NCBI GenBank assembly: GCA_022241785.1
Contig: JAKOMP010000009.1
Span: forward strand, 41,152 to 105,151
DNA: 64,000 nucleotides
Reading direction: 5' to 3'
Source: Cyanocohniella sp. LLY
Lineage (GTDB): Bacteria > Cyanobacteriota > Cyanobacteriia > Cyanobacteriales > Nostocaceae
How positions within the stretch are numbered: the stretch's first letter is position 1; each line of letters opens with the position of its first letter. Positions 8,307 through 17,509 of this stretch are shown piece after piece. The notes below the pieces were generated by a model that worked only from the letters and a program-made list of their open reading frames with translations, made no database searches and was not told where the DNA came from. The translations under genes were made by a program, and so were the position numbers.

Positions 8307-9431
8307 TCACGCAGTTAGAGAGGACTGGAACGGGTATACAGGGAGCTTAAAAGCAAACATAGCTCCAACGGGTAATATGTTCTCTGCCCAGATTATACCG
8401 CCGTGGGCTGTAATAATTTGGCGAGATAGATAAAGTCCTAATCCTGAACCTTTGGTTTGGCGTTGGCTATGTCCTTGATAAAATCGCTCAAATAAATGGG
8501 AAAACTCTTCGGGCTGGATACCCACACCTGTATCCAAAATTTTCACAACTTGATAGGCAGATTGTGATTCTAACAAGACTTCCACACGACCATTGCGGGG
8601 CGTATGGTTGATGGCATTGACTAAGAGATTGATGATGACTCGTTGCAGTTGTAAAGCATCACCTTTCACCCACAAAGATTGTCGCCAATCAGATTCACCA
8701 TAATTAACACAGAGATATACACGCCGATTTGCCGCTAACTCAGTCAGAGTGCTAGCCGCTTCTTCTGTCAGCATAGCTAAATCTACAGGTGCTAAATTAA
8801 GTTCTAAACCTTCAGTATCATTACGATAGATATCTAATAAAGTTTGTAACAATTGCAGTGAAGTTTGATGACTACGCGCCATTGTCGCTAAAACTTTTTG
8901 CTGCGCCGGCAATACGGGGCCAAATTTTTCCGCTTCAAAGGCTTTGAGAGTTTCAATTGCTCCTAATAAGGGCGTTTTCAGGTCGTGGGTGAGTGTAGAA
9001 GCAAAATCTTCTCGGACTCTGACTAATTCTGCTTGTGCTTCTAGTTTGGCACGAGTTAAGGCGATCGCTTCCTCAGAACGTCGGACACGTTGACGCAACC
9101 CACCATAAGCATCACTGAGAATACCTGTGACAATCAACGCCAGTGAAGCGATCGCTCTACTAGCAATTGTCGAAGCTTTCATCACTTCACCTCCTGGCAA
9201 TACAAGATTTAACATAGTTAAAAACACAGCCGCAAGAGTAGCTTGAAAAGTTGCACGCCTTCCCAACCAGGCATTTGTCAATAAAATCGGACCTGTGTAG
9301 AGATACCCGAAAACGTAAGGAATGGGCGTAGAGAACTCCAGAACAATTACAAATATATATAAACCAGCAATGAATAAATATTTGCCCAAACGCGATTCTT
9401 GATTAAAACGTTTAGTTATAAAATGTCTCAT
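8307..9431 (-). CDS. Membrane-bound sensor histidine kinase
   Basis: A 374-residue hybrid-free sensor kinase. Residues about 18-105 form three or four hydrophobic helices with short loops (no large periplasmic sensor), so the signal is probably sensed in or at the membrane. A coiled linker leads to the HisKA domain with phospho-acceptor His149 (TLTHDLKTPLLG) and an HATPase domain with N box (INLLVNAINHTP), G1 (DTGVGI), F box and G2 (GSGLGLYLSRQI). The ATG at 9431 has the paired direct repeat ATGTCCAA about 27-44 bases upstream. It is co-transcribed with the NarL-type regulator. Confidence 0.92.
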   Translation of the reverse strand: MRHFITKRFNQESRLGKYLFIAGLYIFVIVLEFSTPIPYVFGYLYTGPILLTNAWLGRRATFQATLAAVFLTMLNLVLPGGEVMKASTIASRAIASLALIVTGILSDAYGGLRQRVRRSEEAIALTRAKLEAQAELVRVREDFASTLTHDLKTPLLGAIETLKAFEAEKFGPVLPAQQKVLATMARSHQTSLQLLQTLLDIYRNDTEGLELNLAPVDLAMLTEEAASTLTELAANRRVYLCVNYGESDWRQSLWVKGDALQLQRVIINLLVNAINHTPRNGRVEVLLESQSAYQVVKILDTGVGIQPEEFSHLFERFYQGHSQRQTKGSGLGLYLSRQIITAHGGIIWAENILPVGAMFAFKLPVYPFQSSLTA

Positions 9432-9741
9432 CCAATAAATTAAGTATTACTAATTAAATGTCCAAAAATGTCCAATTGTTAGTTTTCAGTGAGTGCTAAG
9501 ACGCTCAAAATGATATGGCATCCCTATTTTATTTATTTTATTATATTTGACCTATTAATAGAATTATTTGGAGCGTTTAGCTAAAAATAAACACTTCCCT
9601 AAACATTATAAACGCTGATATATATTTTAAATAAACACTAAATATAGAAAAATAAACCTCGTTCTATACCCTTCTAATACTTGCTTTAATAGAGAAATTA
9701 ATTGATGATCAAAATTGTTACAAATCAAGAGAACCAAGATC
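9432..9741. promoter_or_regulatory. Divergent control region between the two-component pair and the kdp block
   Basis: Two kinds of repeat stand out. ATGTCCAA occurs twice ten bases apart (9458-9465 and 9468-9475), just upstream of the kinase start. Further right TAAAC occurs five times, at 9588, 9600, 9609, 9632 and 9653, with one inverted copy at 9575. The spacings 12, 9, 23 and 21 are close to multiples of a helical turn. AGCGTTTA (9573-9580, allowing one base) and TAAACGCT (9609-9616) also form an inverted repeat. These look like binding sites for a regulator of the kdp block and its divergent neighbour. Which protein binds is unknown. Confidence 0.4.
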
Positions 9742-10071
9742 ATGTTCTCTATAAATCAGATAAATGCTGACATGGCATTAGGTTTAATCAGTACAAGAAT
9801 AATGAATAATAGCTGTCATTGTGGCATTGCCTTAACCAGCTTAAAATTACCAAAAAAATGCTTTGCTTTGGGGATTATTAGAGATAACCAAATCATCCTA
9901 TCAAGTGCCGAACCAATAATTTGGTGTGAAGATTACATCTTGGCTGTAGCTCTAAATGCGGCCTCAGTTCCAGAGCTAAAATTTACCCTAAATAAAACGC
10001 ATCCGGTTCACTACTCATCCCAAGAATGTCCAATTAAAAATCTAAAAACAACTTATCGGGAGCCTTCTTAA
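9742..10071 (+). CDS. Small TrkA-C/RCK_C-like domain protein, first gene of the kdp block
   Basis: A 109-residue protein from the ATG at 9742 (a TTG at 9715 would add nine residues). Residues about 35-85 read TSLKLPKKCFALGIIRDNQ, then a hydrophobic strand and IIWCEDYILAVALN, which fits the RCK_C (TrkA-C) pattern L..LKLP....VLGI.R...II....P....GD.L.V. RCK_C domains bind small regulatory ligands in potassium channels and transporters, including cyclic di-AMP in some. There is no RCK_N nucleotide-binding domain and no membrane helix. The stop is only three bases before the kdpA ATG, so translation is likely coupled. A role in sensing or gating potassium uptake is an inference from domain and position. 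The domain call is moderate. Confidence 0.6.
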   Translation: MFSINQINADMALGLISTRIMNNSCHCGIALTSLKLPKKCFALGIIRDNQIILSSAEPIIWCEDYILAVALNAASVPELKFTLNKTHPVHYSSQECPIKNLKTTYREPS

Positions 10072-10074
10072 TTC

Positions 10075-11760
10075 ATGTTACAAGGATGGATACAAATTAC
10101 TTTAACCGTACTAATTGTCATCGCCACAACTCCCTTATTGGGAAGGTACATGGCGCGGGTGTTCATGGGAGAAAAAACACTACTTGACCCCATAATTAAT
10201 CCCTTGGAAAGAGTAATATTTGCCATTAGTGGAGTACGTAACCAAAAGAATTTAACAGGTCGGCAATATGCCAAAGAATTGCTGTGTAGCAATCTCATTA
10301 TGGGGATTTTTGTATACTTCATGCTGATGTTTCAGGGATGGTTACCACTAAATCCCACAGGGTTAGATACACCAAGTTGGGATTTAGGACTGCACACGGC
10401 CATTTCCTTTCTCACCAACACCAATCAACAGCATTATTCAGGTGAAACGACTTATACATATAGTAGCCAAGTCTTTGCTCTCGGTTTTTTAATGTTTACC
10501 TCGGCTGCAACGGGTTTAGCTGTAGCCATAGCCTTTATTCGGGGTTTAACTGGCAGACCATTAGGTAACTTTTACACCGACCTCACCCAATCAATCACCA
10601 GGATATTATTACCAATATCAATAGTTGGCGGCTTGCTTTTACTATTAGCAGGTGTACCAGAAACCCTAGCAGGGCCAGCAACAGTAACCACCTTAGAAGG
10701 TGCAACTCAAGTAATTGCCCGTGGACCAGTCGCCCATTTTGAAATTATCAAAGAACTGGGAGAAAACGGTGGTGGCTTCTTTGGAATTAACTCAGCACAT
10801 CCCTTTGAAAATCCCAATGGCTTTTCTAACCTATTAGAAACCTGCATCATGGTTGCCATCCCCGCATCCCTAATTTATACCTACGGTGTATTTAGTAATA
10901 ACCGTAAGCAAGCATGGTTAGTATTTTGGATGGTATTTATCATTTTTGTTTTCTTAGTAGGAATTACAGCAGTAGGCGAATTTCAAGGAAATCCCCTAGT
11001 TAATCCCCTCTTAGGAGAACAGCAACCCAACCTAGAAGGAAAAGAAGTGAGATTTGGTTGGGCGCAAACAGCACTTTGGGCAGTGATGACCACAGCCACA
11101 ATGTGCGGCGCTGTCAACGGAATGCACGACTCCTTAATGCCTCCCGGCGGATTTGCCACACTCTTTAATATGTTCCTACAAATCATTTGGGGAGGACAAG
11201 GAACCGGCACAGCTTTCCTATACATCTACTTAATTTTGGCAGTATTCCTCACCGGCTTAATGGTAGGAAGAACACCAGAATTTTTAGGACGCAAAATCGA
11301 GAAAAAAGAAATCGTCCTAGCCAGCGTCGTCCTATTAGTCCACCCCTTCGCCATCCTGATTCCCTGGGCAATAGTCTTCGCCTTTCCCGAAACCCTCTCA
11401 GGCATTAGCAACCCAGGATTTCATGGAGTTTCCCAAGTAGTTTACGAATATGCATCCGCAGCCGCCAACAACGGTTCAGGATTTGAAGGATTAGGTGATG
11501 ACACACTTTGGTGGAACCTCAGCGCCACAGCCAGTATTTTGGCGGGGCGTTATATACCAATTATTGCACTGCTACTTTTGGCAGATAGTATGTCTCGTAA
11601 ACAACCTGTTCCTATGACCACAGGTACTTTGAGAACAGACACCAGACTCTTCACAGGAGTCACAAGCGGAGTAATTTTAATCCTGGGCGCACTCACATTC
11701 CTCCCCGCCTTAGTCTTAGGCCCCTTAGCAGAAGCATTCCAACTAGCCGCAGGAGGATAA
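10075..11760 (+). CDS. kdpA: Potassium-transporting ATPase subunit KdpA
   Basis: The potassium-selective channel-like subunit of the KdpFABC P-type ATPase, an inner-membrane high-affinity K+ importer. The 561 residues match the normal length. About ten hydrophobic helices are visible, with the four selectivity-filter repeats: [14 protein letters not shown] (near 117), [19 protein letters not shown] (near 235), [16 protein letters not shown] (near 350) and [12 protein letters not shown] (near 462). ATG at 10075. It is followed by kdpB after 68 bases that contain a CTCTGCGCCTCTGCG repeat. Confidence 0.97.
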   Translation: MLQGWIQITLTVLIVIATTPLLGRYMARVFMGEKTLLDPIINPLERVIFAISGVRNQKNLTGRQYAKELLCSNLIMGIFVYFMLMFQGWLPLNPTGLDTPSWDLGLHTAISFLTNTNQQHYSGETTYTYSSQVFALGFLMFTSAATGLAVAIAFIRGLTGRPLGNFYTDLTQSITRILLPISIVGGLLLLLAGVPETLAGPATVTTLEGATQVIARGPVAHFEIIKELGENGGGFFGINSAHPFENPNGFSNLLETCIMVAIPASLIYTYGVFSNNRKQAWLVFWMVFIIFVFLVGITAVGEFQGNPLVNPLLGEQQPNLEGKEVRFGWAQTALWAVMTTATMCGAVNGMHDSLMPPGGFATLFNMFLQIIWGGQGTGTAFLYIYLILAVFLTGLMVGRTPEFLGRKIEKKEIVLASVVLLVHPFAILIPWAIVFAFPETLSGISNPGFHGVSQVVYEYASAAANNGSGFEGLGDDTLWWNLSATASILAGRYIPIIALLLLADSMSRKQPVPMTTGTLRTDTRLFTGVTSGVILILGALTFLPALVLGPLAEAFQLAAGG

Positions 11761-11828
11761 AACCTCATTCCTCCCCTCTCTGCGCCTCTGCGCCTCTGCG
11801 TGAAAAAATCAAACTCATCCCCCCCAAA
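11761..11828. repeat. CTCTGCGCC-type repeat between kdpA and kdpB
   Basis: The short gap holds tandem CTCTGCGCCTCTGCG units (about 11779-11803), a repeat widespread in Nostoc-type genomes. A degenerate copy (GCGCCCCTCTGCG) sits in the kdpB-kdpF gap at 13909-13922. Because both gaps are inside an apparent operon, the repeat could affect transcript stability; that is speculation. Confidence 0.6.
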
Positions 11829-13898
11829 ATGGAAACAACTACACAACCGCGCAAAAAACGCAAACATAAACCCCAAACCAGACCAGCAGGACTTTACACA
11901 AGAGCATTTCAACAAGCATTTGCCAAGCTGTCCCCAGCTAACATGATAAAAAATCCAGTCATGTTCGTAGTTTGGCTAGGTACAATCGTCACAGCATTGA
12001 TGACAATTGCACCCAACATATTCGGTCCCACACCAGGAGAAAACCCGCGATTATTCAACGCACTAATCACCCTAATCTTATTCGCAACCATTGTCTTTGC
12101 CAACTTTGCCGAAGCCGTAGCCGAAGGAAGAGGTAAAGCTCAAGCAGATGCTTTGCGCTCCGCAAAATCCGATGCTCAAGCCAAAAAAATCCTCCCCGAT
12201 GGTTCCCTCCAAGAAGTAAGTTCCACAGCCTTACGGCGCGGTGACACAATCAAAGTAACTGCTGGTGATATCATCCCCGCCGACGGTGAAGTAATTAAAG
12301 GTGTAGCTTCCGTAGATGAATCAGCAATTACAGGAGAATCAGCACCAGTATTAAAAGAACCAGGTTCAGACATAGCCAGTTCCGTCACCGGCGGAACTCG
12401 TATCACCTCCGACGAACTGATAATTAGGGTGACTAATGATCCAGGAGAAGGCTTTCTTGACCGGATGATTAGTTTAGTAGAAGGTGCTTCCCGCAGCAAA
12501 ACACCCAATGAAATTGCTTTAACAGTATTGCTGGCAGTTCTGACGCAGGTATTTTTAGTTGTAATTGCCACACTACCTACAGTGTCAGTCTACGTCAACT
12601 CACCCATAAGTATTGCCGTACTCATCGCCTTATTAGTAGCTTTAATTCCCACCACCATCGGCGGCTTATTAAGTGCTATTGGCATTGCAGGTATGGATAG
12701 AGTCGCCCAATTTAATGTCATTGCCACCTCTGGGCGTGCGGTGGAAGCCTGCGGAGATATTAACACTCTTATTTTAGATAAAACAGGTACGATTACCTTG
12801 GGAAACCGCTTGGCAGAAGAATTTATTCCGGTCAACGGTCATGCAATGGCAGATGTAGCGCAAGTTGCCCTGGCATCGAGTGTATTTGATGAAACCCCAG
12901 AAGGCAAATCAATTGTCAAACTAGCAGAGAAATTAGGGGCAAAATTAGATTTTGATACCAAGGAAGCCGAAGGGATTGAATTTTCTGCCAAAACCCGCAT
13001 GAGTGGTATTGACTTATCCAATGGGGTAGAAATTCGTAAAGGTGCAGTGGATGCCATTAAAGGCTTTGTTCGTTCTCGCCAAGGAAAATTAACACCGGAA
13101 CTTGATACAGCTTTTGAGCGAATTTCTCGCTTAGGTGGTACTCCCTTAGCACTTTGCAAAAATGATGATATCTACGGTGTCATTTATCTCAAAGACATTA
13201 TTAAACCGGGGATTCGAGAACGGTTTGACCAAATGCGCCGCATGGGAATTAAAACCATCATGCTCACAGGAGATAACCGGATTACTGCATCTGTAATTGC
13301 TGAAGAAGCCGGAGTTGATGATTTTATTGCCGAAGCCACACCTGAAGACAAAATCGAAGTCATTAAAAATGAACAAGCCCAGGGAAAACTCGTAGCCATG
13401 ACTGGAGATGGTACAAACGATGCCCCGGCTTTAGCTCAAGCAAATGTAGGTGTGGCAATGAATACAGGTACTCAAGCAGCCAAAGAAGCTGCTAACATGG
13501 TAGACCTAGATTCCGACCCCACCAAGTTAATTGATATCGTCACCATTGGTAAACAACTACTCATTACCCGTGGCGCACTCACCACCTTTTCTATTGCCAA
13601 CGATATCGCCAAATACTTCGCCATTCTCCCCGCCATCTTCTCCGGAATTGGCGTTGGCGCTCTCAATATAATGGGTTTAGCAAGTACTCAGTCAGCAGTT
13701 TTATCAGCCCTAATTTACAACGCCTTAATCATTCCCGCACTCATTCCCCTAGCACTAACTGGCGTAAAATTTCGACCATTAACCGCCGATCAACTTTTAC
13801 AACGGAACATATTCATCTATGGATTTGGCGGCGTAATAGCTCCCTTCATAGCCATTAAAATCATAGACGTTTTAATTACAAGCATAGGACTAGCCTAA
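11829..13898 (+). CDS. kdpB: Potassium-transporting ATPase ATP-binding subunit KdpB
   Basis: The catalytic P-type ATPase subunit that drives K+ import through KdpA. The 689-residue product shows the actuator motif TGES (ITGESAPV, near 174), the phosphorylation site DKTGTIT (near 317-323), the nucleotide-binding domain, TGDN near the hinge and [10 protein letters not shown] (near 528). Membrane helices lie near 45-110, 225-285 and in the C-terminal third. ATG at 11829. The N-terminal 20 residues are Lys/Arg-rich ([10 protein letters not shown]), longer than in E. coli. Confidence 0.97.
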   Translation: METTTQPRKKRKHKPQTRPAGLYTRAFQQAFAKLSPANMIKNPVMFVVWLGTIVTALMTIAPNIFGPTPGENPRLFNALITLILFATIVFANFAEAVAEGRGKAQADALRSAKSDAQAKKILPDGSLQEVSSTALRRGDTIKVTAGDIIPADGEVIKGVASVDESAITGESAPVLKEPGSDIASSVTGGTRITSDELIIRVTNDPGEGFLDRMISLVEGASRSKTPNEIALTVLLAVLTQVFLVVIATLPTVSVYVNSPISIAVLIALLVALIPTTIGGLLSAIGIAGMDRVAQFNVIATSGRAVEACGDINTLILDKTGTITLGNRLAEEFIPVNGHAMADVAQVALASSVFDETPEGKSIVKLAEKLGAKLDFDTKEAEGIEFSAKTRMSGIDLSNGVEIRKGAVDAIKGFVRSRQGKLTPELDTAFERISRLGGTPLALCKNDDIYGVIYLKDIIKPGIRERFDQMRRMGIKTIMLTGDNRITASVIAEEAGVDDFIAEATPEDKIEVIKNEQAQGKLVAMTGDGTNDAPALAQANVGVAMNTGTQAAKEAANMVDLDSDPTKLIDIVTIGKQLLITRGALTTFSIANDIAKYFAILPAIFSGIGVGALNIMGLASTQSAVLSALIYNALIIPALIPLALTGVKFRPLTADQLLQRNIFIYGFGGVIAPFIAIKIIDVLITSIGLA

Positions 13899-13930
13899 TT
13901 CCAAACTCCGCGCCCCTCTGCGTTTAAATC

Positions 13931-14119
13931 ATGAAAAACTTATCCCTCACCCTCTTCCTCACCCTTTCCCTCAACGTATTCCTCGCACAAGTTGTTTACG
14001 CAGCCACACCTGATGAAATATCACGAGGTGCATCTTACGCCATTGGACTTTTAGGAATCGCCACTTTAGCCGTCAGCACTTATTTATTCCTTGTCATTTT
14101 TCAACCGGAGAAATTCTAA
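13931..14119 (+). CDS. kdpF: KdpF-like small membrane subunit (KdpG of Anabaena)
   Basis: A 62-residue hydrophobic peptide between kdpB and kdpC. An N-terminal helix (LSLTLFLTLSLNVFLAQVVYA) resembles a signal or anchor; the second helix ends YLFLVIFQPEKF, which matches the KdpF ending (L..AL..PE.F). In Anabaena sp. L-31 the small gene at this position is called kdpG in a kdpABGCD operon. In E. coli KdpF stabilises the complex and lies before kdpA, so the position here differs. Its stop codon overlaps the kdpC start by one base (TAATG), indicating coupled translation. Confidence 0.85.
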   Translation: MKNLSLTLFLTLSLNVFLAQVVYAATPDEISRGASYAIGLLGIATLAVSTYLFLVIFQPEKF

Positions 14120-14700
14120 TGATCCAAATTACTAAAGCCATTCGTTCTACCTTAGCGTTGTGGATACTCACAGCCTTCCTTTATCCGTTATTCATGCTGA
14201 TTTGTGGACAGATAGCTTTTCCTTTCCATGCGAACGGGAGCTTAATTACCAATAATCAAGGTACAGTAATCGGTTCAGCCTTAATTGGTCAACCCTTTGC
14301 AGGCGATCGCTATTTTTGGAGCCGCCCTAGTGTTATTGACTACAGTACCAGCCCAGAAGTGGCTACTACAGGTGAATCAGGAGCAAGCAACCTAGCACCC
14401 AGTAACCCCGAACTTCTCGAACGCATTCAAGGAGAAGTCACACGGCTACAACAAGCAGATATTCAACCCACTGCTGACTTAGTTTATACCTCTGGCTCTG
14501 GTTTAGATCCACACATCAGCCCTGAATCCGCCCAAGCACAATTATCACGGATTGCGACTGCAAGAAATTTAGATACCCAAAAAATTCAAACCCTGATATC
14601 TCAAAACACCGAAGGTAGATTCCTGGGTATATTCGGCGAACCTGGAGTTAATGTTTTAAAACTCAATTTGGCTTTGGATGCTTTACAGCCTACAACTTAA
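14119..14700 (+). CDS. kdpC: Potassium-transporting ATPase subunit KdpC
   Basis: The 193-residue KdpC subunit, anchored by one N-terminal helix (about 13-35) with its main domain outside the cytoplasm; it acts as a chaperone-like factor for nucleotide binding and turnover of KdpB. Family motifs are GSALIGQPFAGDRYFWSRPS near 52-71 and GSGLDPHISPESAQ near 130-143. ATG overlaps the kdpF/G stop. Confidence 0.96.
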   Translation: MIQITKAIRSTLALWILTAFLYPLFMLICGQIAFPFHANGSLITNNQGTVIGSALIGQPFAGDRYFWSRPSVIDYSTSPEVATTGESGASNLAPSNPELLERIQGEVTRLQQADIQPTADLVYTSGSGLDPHISPESAQAQLSRIATARNLDTQKIQTLISQNTEGRFLGIFGEPGVNVLKLNLALDALQPTT

Positions 14701-14723
14701 CTTGTGGAAGGAGTCAATAAATC

Positions 14724-15017
14724 ATGTTTAACTCCATTAACTCTAAAAATATACCATCTTTTAGAGTGGCGATCGCCCTCCAAGCAGACCAACCGCCTCA
14801 GTTGGCATCACCTGACCATAGCATCAAATCTGTCACCAGCATTTTCTTGACCTTCTTATTCATTGGGTTCATATTAGGAACGCTGCTTCAGTATAAGAGG
14901 CACAAAAAACAGAAGTCAGTATATATCTTGCGCGGAGTCAAAACTTTAGAAACTATCCAAAACATAACGCCTGAAAGCCAAATTGAAACCTTAGAAAGAA
15001 TTTGGCACAAGTCCTAG
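14724..15017 (+). CDS. Small membrane protein of unknown function in the kdp block
   Basis: A 97-residue protein with ATG at 14724 preceded by GGAAGGAG (about 14706). One hydrophobic helix lies at residues about 38-58 (SIFLTFLFIGFILGTLL), followed by a basic KRHKKQK stretch, giving an N-out topology by the positive-inside rule. The N-terminal 37 residues are soluble and the last 30 are charged. I do not recognise a family. It starts 24 bases after kdpC and precedes the glycosyltransferase-like gene by 26 bases, so it belongs to the same transcript. Confidence 0.65.
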   Translation: MFNSINSKNIPSFRVAIALQADQPPQLASPDHSIKSVTSIFLTFLFIGFILGTLLQYKRHKKQKSVYILRGVKTLETIQNITPESQIETLERIWHKS

Positions 15018-15043
15018 AACTTGTCTTCAATGTCTGAAAAATT

Positions 15044-16528
15044 TTGACACCAATTCAATTTTTTAACGTTTATTTAAAAGCGATAAAACCACTTATGAGA
15101 AAACCAGAGACTATCTTTGTAATTCCCACTCATCGACTCAGAGATGTAGCAAAAACAATTGAAGAGTACGACAAAAATTTCTGGGCGAATGGACACGCAA
15201 CAAAAATTATCGTTTTTGATGATTCTAGTCTTGGTAATCACGAAAAATATTATCCCTTACTAGAACAAACCCAGACAGTCAATGACATATTTTATGTTGG
15301 TCCCTATGAAAAAGAACAGTTCATTAGTTTGTTAAATGAAAGGCTGCGTGATCGCAAGCTAGAATCACTGGTCAAAAACTTATTTCGCCCTAGCTATGGA
15401 GGAAATCGAAACTTCACATTAATGTATACCCTCGGAAATTTAATGGTCAGTTCAGATGACGATATGCGACCCTATGGGTTGATAGAAACCAGTCCGGAAT
15501 CGTTATCAGAAGATGAAGTATCTCGAGGCAAATTAATTAAAGCTGAGGAACACGGGTTCATCCATAAATCTTTTGATATACTCACTGCTTTTGAGGATGT
15601 TTTGGGAAAAAGTATCACACAAATACCAGAAAATTTTGAGATGGGAGAGTTAATAGTTGATACATCAATGGACTTAGAAACTAACACGACTAAAGGCAAT
15701 TTTGGCTATTTTAAAGAAAATTCGCTTTTTTTACAAAAAAATAAATTACTAGATGATTCTGTTGTGAAAATAGCTCAAACCTTTCGGACAGGAACCAATG
15801 ATATTGATACTATTGATTTTGTTAATATATATCTCGAAAACGAAAACCAAATCAATCCAGATGACTTGAATGATTTTTATATTCTCACTAATTTTAGACC
15901 AGTTATCACCAACAAAAATTGGCGCATGGATTGTGGAGTAGCTGGATATGACAATCGGCTGGGTTTACCACCATTCTTCCCGACTCGCCTCAGATTTGAG
16001 GATTATATTTATAGACTTTGGATACAGCAAGAGGGTATTGTAGCAGCACACGTTGATGCTGTACAGAACCATACCAGAAATAACTATATGCGTAATCCTC
16101 TGGCTAGTGAGATATTCAATGAGGAAATATGTAGCCTGCTCAAAAAGAAAATCAAAAATAATATATTTCATCTTGATGATCTGGGGATTAAGTTTGATTA
16201 CTATGGCGAAGTAACTTTGCAAGAATCTGAGGAAATTCTCGAAAAAATTGCTGCTATTAATACACAGATTCTCAAAACTGCTGCATCTACTCAAAACCAT
16301 CAACGTCAACATTCACTACAGCTATTTTCTGATAATTTATCAAGAGTATTCTATGGATTTGATCCTGATTTTTTTCAGCAAAATATTTCTAGGATTGTCG
16401 ATGATGTAATTAGTCAATTTCATGCGTCTCTAGAAATATGGCCAACCTTAGTAGAAATTTGCTACTTACAAAAGGATAAGAAAAATTTACCCCAAATTAA
16501 AGTCAAAAACAAAAAGATAAAAATTTAA
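15044..16528 (+). CDS. Putative GT-A fold glycosyltransferase in the kdp block
   Basis: A 494-residue protein not normally part of kdp operons. The start is taken at TTG 15044; ATG at 15095 is the alternative and gives 477 residues. Near the N-terminus is a strand-loop typical of GT-A nucleotide-sugar transferases (IFVIPTHRLRDV, then KIIVFDDSS). A GGNRNFTLMYTLGNL segment leads to a DxD-like SSDDDMRP (about residues 137-142). Near 318-326 is FEDYIYRLW, resembling the acceptor-side ED motif of GT2-type enzymes. No membrane helix is evident, so it would act in the cytosol. The C-terminal third is helical and charged with a Lys-rich end. Donor, acceptor and link to potassium are unknown; osmolyte or surface-sugar synthesis would fit the context. 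The fold call is from motifs only. Confidence 0.6.
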   Translation: MTPIQFFNVYLKAIKPLMRKPETIFVIPTHRLRDVAKTIEEYDKNFWANGHATKIIVFDDSSLGNHEKYYPLLEQTQTVNDIFYVGPYEKEQFISLLNERLRDRKLESLVKNLFRPSYGGNRNFTLMYTLGNLMVSSDDDMRPYGLIETSPESLSEDEVSRGKLIKAEEHGFIHKSFDILTAFEDVLGKSITQIPENFEMGELIVDTSMDLETNTTKGNFGYFKENSLFLQKNKLLDDSVVKIAQTFRTGTNDIDTIDFVNIYLENENQINPDDLNDFYILTNFRPVITNKNWRMDCGVAGYDNRLGLPPFFPTRLRFEDYIYRLWIQQEGIVAAHVDAVQNHTRNNYMRNPLASEIFNEEICSLLKKKIKNNIFHLDDLGIKFDYYGEVTLQESEEILEKIAAINTQILKTAASTQNHQRQHSLQLFSDNLSRVFYGFDPDFFQQNISRIVDDVISQFHASLEIWPTLVEICYLQKDKKNLPQIKVKNKKIKI

Positions 16529-16564
16529 CTTTGCCGAAAAATACATTTTTTTGGGGAGCATAAC

Positions 16565-16615
16565 ATAGGTTGCTGATTATAGCTTAGTTATATCCAATTC
16601 ATGCAACCTATTTTT
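16565..16615 (+). terminator. Candidate intrinsic terminator after the glycosyltransferase-like gene
   Basis: A perfect 9-bp inverted repeat, ATAGGTTGC at 16565-16573 and GCAACCTAT at 16603-16611, encloses a 29-base loop and runs into a T-run (TATTTTTAAG). It would end the kdpA to glycosyltransferase transcript before the next small gene and kdpD. The loop is long, so termination may be partial. Confidence 0.5.
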
Positions 16616-16702
16616 AAGTTTCACTACAATCATTAATAAAAGTATTGAGAGCTAAATAAATGATTGATGATAAAATTTATATTCAATCAACAAGGAAATT
16701 TT

Positions 16703-16963
16703 ATGGAAAAGTACAATCAGACCGATAAAAACTCTTTTCTTTATCCTCGTAGCCGCTACTATGGGACACTGAAGCCAGCAAATTTAGTATTTAATGCCAA
16801 CCTCCAAGAATTTTCTCAAAAAATTGGCTATGTTACTGCATTAGAAACATCTGGAAAACTTTCTCCTGAAGAAGCTTACAAGCAAATCGAGGGACTTTGG
16901 CAAGATTTACAAAGTAGCTACCATCAACTGGCAATTAGTAATGATTCATCAGCAAATGTATAA
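16703..16963 (+). CDS. Small DUF7219-like protein
   Basis: An 86-residue protein starting at ATG 16703 behind AAGGAA; codons further upstream (to 16664) have no good ribosome-binding site and are not used. The sequence NSFLYPRSRYYG, FNANLQEFSQKIGYVTALE and LSPEEAYKQIEGLWQDL fits a short cyanobacterial family that I believe corresponds to DUF7219, all helical and soluble. Function unknown. It lies between the putative terminator and kdpD. Confidence 0.6.
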   Translation: MEKYNQTDKNSFLYPRSRYYGTLKPANLVFNANLQEFSQKIGYVTALETSGKLSPEEAYKQIEGLWQDLQSSYHQLAISNDSSANV

Positions 16964-17147
16964 AGCTATTTTGTATATTTGTAATTTACATACAGTAATT
17001 ATATTTTTTTATTATAGTCTGCGTCCAACTTTTAAAATTTACTATATTTTGATTCCTTATTCCCTGACCACACCAGCAAATGTAACTGTTCACACCGGAT
17101 GGTGATAAAACTAATCTGTTCAGAAGACCACGATATTTTCAGCAGCT

Positions 17148-17447
17148 ATGATGGTTAGACTTATACTGATTATAATAAGAAAAATAAGCTCTTTCTTACT
17201 AGTTATTACTCGCTTTATTGCCAGAAAAAATAATTCGATTTTTAGAGGCTTTGTACGTAAAATACAAATCCAGAACAACCAAAATTCAAAGTTTAAAATT
17301 CACCACCATTTTTCTTGTAAAAAATGTATATTTTACAATGATAATCAGTATCTTCATTGTGCTATACACCCTAATATTGTTTTAACAAAAGCAGCGCTTA
17401 ATTGTCCTGATTACACTCCTAAGAAACAATTCAATCAAAAAAAATAA
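17148..17447 (+). CDS. Small basic protein with a four-cysteine C-terminal motif
   Basis: A 99-residue protein. Residues about 3-24 are hydrophobic (LILIIIRKISSFLLVITRFI), then a basic stretch. The C-terminal half carries SCKKCIFYNDNQYLHCAIHP and a final NCPDY, that is C-x2-C, then C about 11 residues on and a fourth C. This pattern recurs in short cyanobacterial proteins and suggests a metal-binding knuckle. I do not know its function. ATG at 17148, 63 bases before kdpD on the same strand. Confidence 0.55.
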   Translation: MMVRLILIIIRKISSFLLVITRFIARKNNSIFRGFVRKIQIQNNQNSKFKIHHHFSCKKCIFYNDNQYLHCAIHPNIVLTKAALNCPDYTPKKQFNQKK

Positions 17448-17509
17448 TAGTGTTATTTACTCCTCCATTCATATAGCAAGACTATTAACAAATTACCCAC
17501 ATCTTAACT

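Noticed and set aside
9432..9741. A cyclic di-AMP (ydaO/yuaA) riboswitch before the kdp block, looked for because of the RCK_C-like gene.
   Set aside because: None of the conserved core segments of that riboswitch are visible on either strand.
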